From: Orobanche coerulescens
Lineage: Eukaryota > Streptophyta > Magnoliopsida > Lamiales > Orobanchaceae
Direction of reading: 5' to 3'
Assembly: GCA_033398695.1 (NCBI GenBank)
Contig: CM065802.1
Location: 146,926,096-146,990,095, forward strand
DNA length: 64,000 bases
Of this stretch, positions 56,662 to 64,000 are shown piece after piece (the stretch's first letter is position 1; every line of letters starts with the position of its first letter). Under the pieces are notes generated by a model. The model had not been told where the DNA came from. It did not search any database and was given only the letters and a program-made list of their open reading frames with translations. The translations under genes and the position numbers were made by a program.

Positions 56662-58232
56662 AAGGTAATCGACGTATTGAATTGGGATTATCAAGGATAA
56701 TTCCCATCTGTTGCATCGTTGTTGTCGATTGACCATTCTAAGGTAATCGATGTATTGAATTGGAACCATCGAAGACATTTCCCATTCGTTGTATCGTCAT
56801 TATCGATTGACCGTTCTAAAGTTATTGATGTATTTAATTGGGACTGTCGAGGGCATTTCCCATCCGTCGAGTCATTGCGATCGATTGGCCACTCCAAGGC
56901 AGTCGAGGTATTTTGAATTGGGACCACCAAGGACGGTGCCTATCCGTGAGTTATTGTTATAATGTTGGCCGACTCGAGGCGGCATATTATTATTCTTGTG
57001 AATTCGGTAATCTTGGGATCGTTGCCGTCCGTGATTAATTGTGTTTGGAGGCTAGTCGTGGCTAGTGCTCGATGGGTAAGTTTGGGGCTTGAACCTACGC
57101 GGTTGGTTTCCCAACACCTACAGTTCAGTAGGTCACGGTCATGTCAATGATCTCATTATGGGTAATTTTAGGGCTTGAACCTTCGCGGTTGGTTTCCGAA
57201 CACCTACAGTTCAGTAGGTCACGGTCATGTCAATGATCTCATTATGGGTAAGTTTGGGGCTTGAACCTTCGCGGTTGGTTTCCCAAGACCTACAGTTCAG
57301 TAGGTCACAGTCACTGGGTGATCTCATTATGGGTAAGTCTGGGGCTTGAACCTTCGCGGTTGGTTTCCCAGCACCTCTAATTCAGCAAGTCACGGTCATT
57401 GGATGATCTCATGTGATACAGTTTCGGGCTGTTTTGGCTTCGGGTCATTGTTATGATTGATAGTTTCGGCTGAGTGGCTTTCAGGCCATCGTGATATTTT
57501 AGCAGCTTCGGCTGAGGGGCTTTCAGACCATGGTGATGTATTGGTATTTTTGTTGGAGCCTTCGGGCATTATGATTCACATTTAATTCAGTTCTTGCTTG
57601 GTTTACCTTCGGGTAATTCACTATTGTGTTCTGTATTGATGATTCGCCGTTGGGCACTTGTATTCTGACCTGTTGAGCAGGTAACGATCGTATGCCGTGG
57701 GCATAGTGTGTTCCCGAATGCTCGGTACTTACCTTGGTTTGTGAGCATCTCGTATTGCCATTGTTGTACCGTTTATTCTGCCTTTGGATGCATATCATAT
57801 TGTGCATGTATTTGATATTCATTATCTGGATGACTGACCCTGTGGGGGCGGAACATGTTTCCATGTTTTAGGTGCTTGCGAGGAGATATTTGAGACACAG
57901 GGGCATGAAGATGGCGACGAGGCATTCGAGCGATACTAGTCTGAGTTGTTTCTTGTCGGTCAGACAGTTTGGAGCACTCCCGTTTTGTTCAATTGTTGTC
58001 ATTTTCTATTATCCAAGCAAGGCTCGTGGATGCTGTTGTATTTTATTTTGGCCATGTAGGCCCACTTCTGTCGTTGAAATTCCATATCGGAATATTATGT
58101 CGGATCTCATAGTAGGGACTAAGATTCCCCTTTTGGTTAGTTAGTTGTATTTTTGGTCGTGTTCGCCTGGTGGATCTAATGGTGTGGGGTCCACGACACT
58201 GTAATGACCCAATGGGTTTTGTGGGTGTTACA
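56662..58232 (+). repeat. Element G 3' LTR, second part
   Basis: 1,571 bp. It resumes inside the 79-bp minisatellite, then carries four copies of the ggggcttgaaccttcgcggt module (about 57085-57400; the 5' LTR has three) and ends gtgggtgttaca. ataat (58233-58237) is G's right duplication. Confidence 0.9.
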
Positions 58233-58260
58233 ATAATTATAACGGCAGATAATAAGCCCT

Positions 58261-58375
58261 TGTAACACCCGATAGGGCTACTGACTTAAGGTCGGCTTAA
58301 CGCATATATAAGACCCCGAGAGTACTTTCAAAAACCTGACATATAAACCGAAAATAAAGGATAGAATAATTTATA
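58261..58375 (-). repeat. Possible LTR-terminus relic
   Basis: TGTAACACCCGATAGGGC at 58261 resembles the terminus of a minus-strand Ty3/gypsy LTR of this group. It lacks any matching second terminus, palindrome array or PBS within the window. Only the first ~110 bp look LTR-like. Confidence 0.3.
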
Positions 58376-58780
58376 AGAATGAATCCAACCAAATGTACTC
58401 GTTGCCATGAATATATTAGCAAATTAGAAACACAGGCACAATTACATTGGGACACAAGTGAGGATGCATAGGAAGAGGCTCCACGGAAACACGAGCGTGT
58501 CATGCAGCTAGAAGCCCAACTGGGTATGATGCAGCACACTCTTCAAGAAAGAGAGACCAGACCCAGTACAATCAAGCAAGGGAGGCCCCTGAAGACTAGA
58601 TCCACCAAGAGAGGGTGATGATACGAGCAACTGTGGAAAAAATTCTTGTTGTCCTCCCAGCTGCCCCAGTTCCGATAGTGGAACGCGAGGCCGCAGAAGT
58701 TGAATAAGATCCTGAAAAGGACCCCAAAGAAGAGATTGAGAAAGACCCTGTTGCAATTAACCCATAGAGCATGTCTATCG
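58376..58780 (+). pseudogene. Unrecognised protein remnant, possibly a retroelement gag
   Basis: A plus-strand reading starts MNPTKCTRCHEYISKLETQA and continues after a stop with KHERVMQLEAQLGMMQHTLQ, a helical, Gln-rich stretch. In another frame, ATVEKILVVLPAAPVPIVE and DPEKDPKEEIEKDPVAI follow. The mix of helix and acidic/Pro-rich linker recalls gag N-termini, but no knuckle or protease follows. I cannot assign a family. Several stops make it non-functional. Confidence 0.3.
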
Positions 58781-60150
58781 AGGCATACCATAGGTGCAAC
58801 AGACGTAGACGTAAATATTTTCATAGGTTATCACTAATAAAATAGCAATATAATAGTTTCTCCCCACTTTCTATCGATGTGATATGTCTGCTTAAAAATA
58901 AAATTACTTTTGAACATAACCAAGGTTACAGTGCAATAGATATTTTAGCGAGTGCACGATGCATTATAATCCTAATATGTTTCAATATTGTTGGCTACAG
59001 AGTATAAATTAAACAGTTTAGAAAGTGAGAATACAATAAGCTATATGTTCTTCAAAGTTAATGCGTAGCTGAAGTCTAATAGTGAGTTGTTGTAAGTACA
59101 TCAACTAGATACTCTCCTCTTCGCTTGATGCGTACAGGGTTTTCACAATGTATACTTTAAATCATAGTTATAAATGAAAACAATAAGGATGGAATGTAAA
59201 AACCACACAGATATAAGTGGTTCGAGGTAAACCCCTCTACGTCCACTAGTCCTCCACACAGGAGTAAAACTTTTATTACAATCACTACATACACAACTAC
59301 GTGACTTTAATTAAACCTGTCTATGTATCATTCACACAGATTTATACAAGGACCACAACTTTGGTCGTTCACACAGATTTGCTTCAGCTATTTCGACTTG
59401 CTTCTTCTCACACAGATAGAAGCTTCGTATTCAATGCTATTCTTCCCACACACGTAGGAACTAGCAAGGACTTAGTCCACACAAGGCTAAGGTTGATCTC
59501 AACGGTAAAGATGGTTGAACAAGTTCAAACAGAAGTTGTATGCTTTGACGAGCGATTGCTATGTGCTGTGCTGTTTGCGTTGAGGACTTGTATATTTCTT
59601 CGTATAGATACTGTTGTATGCTCAAGAAATATACTAATCTTTCTTAACTTGATTGTCAGATGTATTGCGGGAGATGAATTGTGTAAGTGAGCAATGTCCT
59701 CTTGCTTGGGGCTATTTATAACCTTGGAAATATATCTGTTACAAATGTAGTTGTTGGCCGGTTGGTGAGATTTAGACGTCTCTGATTAGAGGCTGCAGAA
59801 TGTTTGAATTATAGGCAATTCATATTTAATGCTTCAGACATTCTTTTTGACTTTGCATTAAATGCTCTTCAGTGTGTTCACACTGTTGTCTCTTTCGGCC
59901 ACATTAAATGTTGTCTTATCAGCAATAAATATTACTTTAATCGCGATTACTTTATGAATAAACAAAGTTAATTTCACGACTTAAAGTTATTCTTCAGTCC
60001 TGTTGGATGAGTTCTACTTTTCCTAAGTAAAACTCCTACAACCAGTCTGCTGTATCCGGCTCTCTTATTTTATGCCATTTGAAGATGTAGTCTCTGTAGG
60101 ATTGGACTCTGTAAGAAGATCTCTTGTTGTATGGATATGCTGTATGGAGT
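58781..60150. other. Repeat-like intergenic DNA without a recognisable gene
   Basis: About 59215-59260 has gtggttcgaggtaaacccc ... ctacgtccac, a motif I associate with Copia-type LTRs, but termini and duplications were not found. The open frame at 59301-59690 (129 codons) has no family motif and Cys/Leu-rich composition. I make no functional call. Confidence 0.3.
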
Positions 60151-60660
60151 CACTACACCATATATGCTCTTTGCCAACACTTAAAAAAGTGTAAAAAAAA
60201 ACTAAAAAAATGTTGCGATAAGCCCAAAATTGGTTTAAGGCTACACTTTTGTCAATTTTAGTGATGTTGGATATAGTCCCGTAGCCTTAGGGGTGTAAGC
60301 CAACACTTTGCTCAGTTTATGGCCACATATGTATATATGTTGCATTAGGCATCTATGGCTATACTTTTTGGTCTATGACACCAAGTGGAATGTTGCCTTA
60401 GACCCTATTGCAACACAATATTTTCCTTCTGCAAAACTGATTCATGCAACACTTAATTGTTTTGGCAACATCTTTTGAGATCTATTGCAACATTATTTTA
60501 TTAAACACTTTAAATATTTGGGAACACATATTTTTTGTTATTGCAACATATTTTTATTTAATACTTTTCTTATTTTAGCAATACCTTTTTTTGTTATTAC
60601 ATCATTTTTTTATTAAACATTCTTTATGTTTTAGCAACACATTTTCATGCTACCTAAATT
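60151..60660 (+). mobile_element. CACTA-like transposon terminus with subterminal repeats
   Basis: CACTACACCATATATGC (60151 onward) begins like a CACTA terminal repeat and is followed by clustered short motifs in both orientations: ttgcaaca or gcaacact (about 60410, 60445, 60465, 60485, 60550) and tgttgc (about 60212, 60338, 60392). Such subterminal repeats mark En/Spm-type elements. The possible 3-bp duplication is agt (60148-60150). The opposite end is not in the window, so the element, if real, continues past 64000 and would contain the gene fragments at 61328-63567. Confidence 0.6.
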
Positions 60661-60936
60661 TCTAATATCACAATTATATCCTTCAAATATTTTCATAACC
60701 GAAAAATGCCAAAAGGAAAGCAGTACATATTTTTTACTTCATAAAATACCAAATCGGTACACAACCAAAGTTAACCATAGCAAAAGTTGGACATAAATCA
60801 ACTAGTCAAATGTGTCCAAAATATTAAAGTATAGCATCATCTCCTTACTGTCATCATAATTAGTTACTTATTAGTTCAAAAGATTATATAAAACATGCAC
60901 TAGGCAGTCCCTCTTGACAAACATCAAGTAAAAACA

Positions 60937-61073
60937 TTGTCACTTGAAACATCATTTGATGGCCCAACATATAGCTCATCGATATCGACCTTGAGTTATG
61001 GATTCTTCTCTGCAATTTTAGTCATCATCAGCTTGACATTCTCTCGAACCTTTTTGTAAACTTTTTCATCCAT
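60937..61073 (-). pseudogene. Possible CACTA-encoded protein C-terminus
   Basis: A minus-strand reading begins MDEKVYKKVRENVKLMMTKI (from 61073), continues AEKNP, meets a stop (60996-60998) and resumes LKVDIDELYVGPSNDVSSDN. The helical, charged segment followed by an acidic Ser/Asp tail resembles the C-termini of plant En/Spm (Ptta, Transposase_24) proteins as I remember them. Its place inside a CACTA-like element agrees. The match is weak and from memory. Confidence 0.35.
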
Positions 61074-61327
61074 CTTGTTATATGGTCTATTGACACTAGA
61101 GGACCTTTTGCACTGCAGCTTCATTTATAAGAGGTCCCTGCAAGAATGAATGCAAAAACAAAATTAAAATTGCAAAGTCACACTCACTGATGTAATAGCC
61201 CAACTCCCAAAGAAAATATATACAAGGGCACAAAACTTATTTCAGAAAAAGCAAATATCATATAATAGTGACAAGAAGTACCTCACCATCTCAATTCAAA
61301 TACACACATGTAATTTTAACTATAATC

Positions 61328-61513
61328 TCAAACATTGTTGCTATATTTTTCAGATAGGTCACTATCCATTTTCGGCTTGCAACTCTGTAGCATGTAATTG
61401 CATGCTCCAACATCTTCCACTGTCAAGAAAATCCATTCTTGACCCGTCCTTTCCAGAAAATTCGATTTGTTCAGCTTTTTCATTACCTCGGCGCCTGGAT
61501 TAGACAATGCTAG
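61328..61513 (-). pseudogene. SULTR3-like sulfate transporter, last exon (end of STAS domain)
   Basis: From an AG acceptor (61514-61515) the exon encodes LALSNPGAEVMKKLNKSNFL, QEWIFLTVEDVGACNYML and ends in EKYSNNV and a stop at 61328. This matches the C-terminal STAS domain of plant group-3 sulfate transporters (SULTR3;1/3;2), whose tails also end in Asn-Asn-Val. STAS is the cytosolic regulatory domain after the membrane part. The exon itself is open and properly bounded, but the transporter's membrane exons are absent, so it can only be a fragment. Confidence 0.8.
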
Positions 61514-61567
61514 CTGAAAAAAAAAGTCCAACGAAACAATCTTGTAGTTGTAATATACATCCAAACT

Positions 61568-61645
61568 CTCTCTCTCTCTCTCCCTCTCCCTCTCCCTCTC
61601 CCTCTCCCTCTCCCTCTCCCTCTCCCTCTCCCTCTCCCTCTCCCT

Positions 61646-61703
<58 letters not shown>
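61568..61703. repeat. (CTCTCC)n and (CT)n microsatellite in a SULTR3 intron
   Basis: About 85 bp of TCTCCC hexamers followed by about 50 bp of CT dinucleotides, inside the intron between the last two SULTR3-like exons. Simple-repeat reading frames across it (Arg-Glu and Gly-Glu runs) are artefacts. Confidence 0.95.
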
Positions 61704-61704
<1 letters not shown>

Positions 61705-61739
61705 GGCAACTAAAATATGCTTTGATCATCAATGTTTAC

Positions 61740-61816
61740 CTTAAGCCCTCTTCGATCACTGATCTTCATGACCTCATCGAGCATGATAATCCCACTCGTA
61801 TCGATGTTTCCCACGA
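61740..61816 (-). pseudogene. SULTR3-like exon, middle of STAS domain
   Basis: 77 bp, AG acceptor at 61817-61818 and GT donor at 61738-61739. It encodes VGNIDTSGIIMLDEVMKISD then RRGLK, matching the SULTR3 STAS core (VGNIDTSGI is highly conserved). Its first two bases complete a Val codon begun in the exon at 62370-62455, so phase agrees. It ends in phase 0, as the last exon requires. Confidence 0.82.
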
Positions 61817-61927
61817 CTGATAAAAAATATGAGACAAATGGGATTTTAGTTACTTCTTTTCTCCAAGAGTTGAACCATCAATATAGGATAAAGTACAGAA
61901 ACTAGTCTTGAGACTCAAAGTAATTAC

Positions 61928-62410
61928 CGAAAGATACAAATTCTTTTAAAGTTATAGATACCCCCTTAACGTCCAGACCAGTTACTCAACAAATATCTTT
62001 TTGTTGAAGGTTCGATTCCTAAAGTATGAATAAGTTTTGGAAGGGTATTTGTAACTTTGAATGATATTAAGCGTTTTTTAGTAATTAGACTAAACCTGGA
62101 GGTAATTTATGTAATTAAGAGTTCTTTATACTAACCACTCATGTCTATAGTATAACATACTGTAATCCAGTTTCTCCATCGAAAGATACAAATTCTTTTA
62201 AAATTACAGATACCCCCTTAACATCCAGGTAACTTAACAAATATCCTTCGGTTGAAGGTTCGATTCGTAAAGTGAATAATTTTTGGAGGGGTATTTGTAA
62301 CTTTGAATGATGTCAGGTGGCTTTTTGTAATTAGACTATATTATGTAATTAAGAGTTCTTCATACTAACCACTCATGTATAGTATAACATACTGTAATCC
62401 AGTTTCTCTA
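61928..62410. repeat. 252-bp tandem duplication spanning an intron and the end of a SULTR3 exon
   Basis: Two copies begin cgaaagatacaaattctttt at 61928 and 62180. Each runs through a stretch with ccccttaac and ggtatttgtaactttgaatg to ctaaccactcatg and the last ~43 bp of the 62370-62455 exon (copy at 62136-62178). The inner copy brings a second splice-donor-like sequence and an in-frame stop. Confidence 0.85.
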
Positions 62411-62455
62411 CATGACTTTACTCTGTCTTCTTCATCATCAATCCATCTTGAAATT
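62370..62455 (-). pseudogene. SULTR3-like exon, start of STAS domain
   Basis: 86 bp between AG (62456-62457) and GT (62368-62369). In SULTR phase it encodes ISRWIDDEEDRVKSCRETGL then QYVILYMS, matching the R(I)xRWIDEEE... and LDMS blocks of SULTR3 proteins. The Asp of LDMS is Tyr here; the tandem copy at 62136 still carries a gacatgag sequence there. The exon expected upstream (membrane/STAS linker) is missing and STE24 exons take its place. Confidence 0.8.
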
Positions 62456-62502
62456 CTGCAAACAATAAAGAAAACAGATTTATTTCACTTATAAGGTCCT
62501 CA

Positions 62503-62506
<4 letters not shown>

Positions 62507-62552
<46 letters not shown>
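62507..62552. repeat. (TAA)n microsatellite at the STE24/SULTR3 junction
   Basis: About 15 TAA/ATA triplets in the 137-bp intron-like gap between the STE24-like and SULTR3-like exons, near where the two gene fragments were joined. Confidence 0.95.
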
Positions 62553-62553
<1 letters not shown>

Positions 62554-62592
62554 GACAGACAATTATCCCAAATGTGTTACAGATAGAAGTAC

Positions 62593-62691
62593 CTGCACTA
62601 TAAACATGATAGCAGCTACAATAGGTGGACCAATCAATACAGCTAAGACAATTCCTTTAATCAAGTGCCTAAAGAATAACCATACTGTTTG
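62593..62691 (-). pseudogene. CAAX prenyl protease 1 (STE24/FACE1)-like exon
   Basis: 99 bp (33 codons, phase 0 at both ends), AG at 62692-62693 and GT at 62591-62592. It encodes QTVWLFFRHLIKGIVLAVLI then GPPIVAAIMFIVQ, a transmembrane segment. Plant STE24 has a near-identical block after its RHGFNK motif. STE24 is an ER-membrane zinc metalloprotease that trims prenylated proteins. The following exons, including the catalytic HExxH, are absent. Confidence 0.85.
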
Positions 62692-62819
62692 CTGCAAAAA
62701 GAAAGGGAAGTTTATGACAATGCAACATAAGGTGGAGGCACTCAAAACTCGAGTGACAATTGTTAAAATCTAAATGTTATATGTCCAAGTATGACCAAAT
62801 GATGAAACTAAACTAAAAC

Positions 62820-62885
62820 CTTGTTGAATCCATGGCGAGCCTCAATGATGAAAGTATAGTATAAAGAAAACAGCAAATCAGTTAT
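62820..62885 (-). pseudogene. STE24/FACE1-like exon
   Basis: 66 bp (22 codons), AG at 62886-62887 and GT at 62818-62819. It encodes ITDLLFSLYYTFIIEARHGF then NK, the conserved cytosolic motif of STE24 before the QT.W exon. Reading frame and splice sites are intact. Confidence 0.85.
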
Positions 62886-63059
62886 CTGCACTGGGGGGTA
62901 TAAACTACAGTCAGACAAAATCATGAGAAATCAAGTACAAGTCAGAACATGTAATGACATTTATAATCATCATAATAAAAGCATAAAAATGTTGGAGAAT
63001 ACTTTTAAGGAGTATTTTGTTAATCTTTTATTGAAAATAAATGGAACTCAAATCTCCAC

Positions 63060-63155
63060 CTCTGACCAAAACAGAACACCAGCTAAAAATGCAAGAGTGT
63101 GTAATATCTCATTTTCGGCATTGAGTCCAGCATACACCAAAAATTCTCCACCTAT
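63060..63155 (-). pseudogene. STE24/FACE1-like exon with an eroded acceptor
   Basis: Encodes GGEFLVYAGLNAENEILHTL then AFLAGVLFWSE, matching STE24 (GG.L...GL..ENEI.HTL.FL). GT donor at 63058-63059. At the 5' side the codons before GGE are shortened relative to the family and no AG sits in phase, so the acceptor has been damaged by a small deletion. Confidence 0.78.
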
Positions 63156-63234
63156 GCATTCAAAGAAACCAAAAAGAAAAAATAGTAAGCCACAAGCAAG
63201 TTGCAAAACACTAAGAAAGCCTCACATGACTCAC

Positions 63235-63319
63235 CTTCCAAAACCAGGGCAATATTCCAAAGTATAAAATTATGGAGTTCATAACTACGGCTACAAATTC
63301 ATGTAACAAATGGAAGTAG
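63235..63319 (-). pseudogene. STE24/FACE1-like exon with a mutated acceptor (AA for AG)
   Basis: 85 bp encoding YFHLLHEFVAVVMNSIILYF then GILPWFWK. GT donor at 63233-63234 in gtgagt context. The upstream exon ends in the first two bases of an AG- codon and this one begins C-TAC, so the acceptor should end at 63320. The dinucleotide there reads AA instead of AG. Correct splicing would therefore fail. Confidence 0.8.
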
Positions 63320-63419
63320 TTGACATAAATAAGAGAATAACCACGAAACAACTGGTTAAGGAAAACACTAGAAATAGAGTTGTATAATATGTTCTCACTT
63401 GAAAAATAAATGCACAGAC

Positions 63420-63567
63420 CTTTTGTCAAGACAATAAGCACGGGATTTTTCAAATTTTTCTTGACTGATTACTCCAACCAATGGTTTGGGAAGAGTTGTC
63501 AACTTAAGAGCAGCATGCTGTCTTGAATCAAGATAACTCTCAAATAAATACACCAGTATCATGAAAC
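63420..63567 (-). pseudogene. STE24/FACE1-like exon (N-terminal membrane segment)
   Basis: 148 bp from AG (63568-63569) to GT (63418-63419). It encodes FMILVYLFESYLDSRQHAAL, KLTTLPKPLVGVISQEKFEK and SRAYCLDK, an almost exact match to the N-terminal part of plant STE24. The short first exon with the start codon is not seen up to 64000. Confidence 0.87.
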
Positions 63568-64000
63568 CTGAAGCATTTGAAAAAAAAAATAGGAGCCAAA
63601 AGCCCAAATAACAAGATATAGTCATTGGTAAGGAGAAAACAAAAGGGATAATCTCCTCAAGATAAAGTACATTGACATCATTATCGTGAAGCTAGAGTAC
63701 GCCTGTGAGGGAAAACAATATCACTAAGTACTGAAAATTACATCGCCTTACATATATAGAATCCAACAACTCATTCAATTTACAATAAAATTTACAATAG
63801 ACAGAACATAAAAGGGTTAACCATATACATGTGTGTCCAGAACTATATGCCAATATACATATCTAAAACATATAAATACACAGATATATATAGGGGAAAT
63901 ATGCACAAGCGACAGCCTCCATGTAATATTTTGTGTGAGTGGAGAATGGCGAGAGGGAATGGCGAGAGAGATTTTGGCGAGAGACTCCATCATATTATGG
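63568..64000. other. Upstream intron or flank of the STE24-like fragment
   Basis: AT-rich, no exon recognised. The last 60 bp repeat ggcgagag three times (about 63951, 63961, 63977). I see no start codon context for STE24 and no CACTA terminus before the window ends. Confidence 0.4.

Larger units (their letters stand above)
45276..58232 (+). mobile_element. Element G: non-autonomous gag-only LTR retrotransposon with 3.7-kb LTRs
   Basis: TGTAATATCGGG (45276) to GTGGGTGTTACA (58232), with perfect ataat duplications (45271-45275, 58233-58237). Left LTR 45276-48995 (3,720 bp). Right LTR 51483-53736 plus 56662-58232 (about 3,825 bp), interrupted by H. The internal region is only 2,487 bp: PBS, gag with zinc knuckles, a non-coding stretch and polypurine tract. 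No protease, RT, RNase H or integrase motif is present in any frame. This fits terminal-repeat elements with a gag gene (TR-GAG class) that move with enzymes of an autonomous relative, plausibly the D family, whose gag is similar. Confidence 0.92.

Noticed and set aside
59301..59690. 129-codon frame as a host gene
   Set aside because: No recognisable motif, no splice context, and it lies in repeat-like DNA with a Copia-like motif.
61568..61703. CT-rich tract as a retroelement polypyrimidine or integration signal
   Set aside because: It is a simple microsatellite without LTR ends or duplications nearby.
61328..61732. Long open frame with a Glu-Arg repeat, as a repeat protein
   Set aside because: The Glu-Arg run is the translated CT microsatellite in an intron. 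Only the part encoding the SULTR3 STAS end (61328-61513) is exon-like, bounded by an acceptor at 61514-61515.
60151..64000. Helitron as the vehicle of the captured gene fragments
   Set aside because: Not excluded, but I saw no TC...CTRR ends with a terminal hairpin, whereas a CACTA-like terminus with subterminal repeats is present at 60151. CACTA is therefore preferred.

Overview
The window is repeat-dominated nuclear DNA from a flowering plant. It holds nested Ty3/gypsy LTR retrotransposons with plant-type initiator-Met primer sites, CACTA DNA transposon ends, and fragments of spliced plant genes. The elements look like Tekay/Del-type chromoviruses. A eudicot is likely, but I cannot name the species. 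No bacterial gene, CRISPR array or intact single-copy host gene is visible.

Layout. (1) 1-1387: a broken exon of a 2-oxoglutarate/Fe(II) oxygenase gene (ICU11/CP2-like) and intron-like DNA. (2) 1388-38925: a three-level nest. Element A (+ strand, TSD tttct) carries element B (- strand, 3025-31213, TSD cgatt) inside its 5' LTR. B's left LTR carries element C (- strand, 3530-12170, TSD agcat) and B's right LTR carries element D (+ strand, 19415-29398, TSD agcac/aacac). (3) 38926-44940: a CACTA terminus with subterminal hairpins (end at 40044), a truncated minus-strand LTR element E, and a truncated plus-strand LTR F. (4) 45276-58232: element G (TSD ataat), with very large LTRs and a gag gene but no pol. 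Its right LTR is interrupted by H, a solo LTR of the B family (53737-56656), which is itself interrupted by I, a 711-bp LTR-like insertion with a 4-bp TSD. (5) 58233-60150: old repeat relics. (6) 60151-64000: a second CACTA-like terminus, followed on the minus strand by exons of a CAAX protease gene (STE24/FACE1) fused head-to-tail to the last three exons of a group-3 sulfate transporter (SULTR3). This looks like captured gene fragments.

How the parts relate. A, B, C and D share one plan: LTR ending in GGTATTACA or GTGTTACA, primer site TGGTATCRGAGC, gag with two zinc knuckles, protease, RT, RNase H, integrase, and a polypurine tract next to the 3' LTR. G has lost everything between gag and the 3' end and would depend on an autonomous relative. 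A is closest to coding-complete; B, C and D carry many frameshifts.

The most unusual signal is in the LTRs. Upstream of the TATA box, every well-preserved family carries 12-bp palindromes, mostly in sets of four, at a pitch of almost exactly 23 bp (12-bp palindrome plus 11-bp non-repeated spacer). The palindrome sequence differs between families (TTACGTACGTAA in A, E and G; TAGCGYRCGCTA in B, D and H), but the pitch, the grouping and the two-CpG core are kept. C has a related CGGCCG-centred array.
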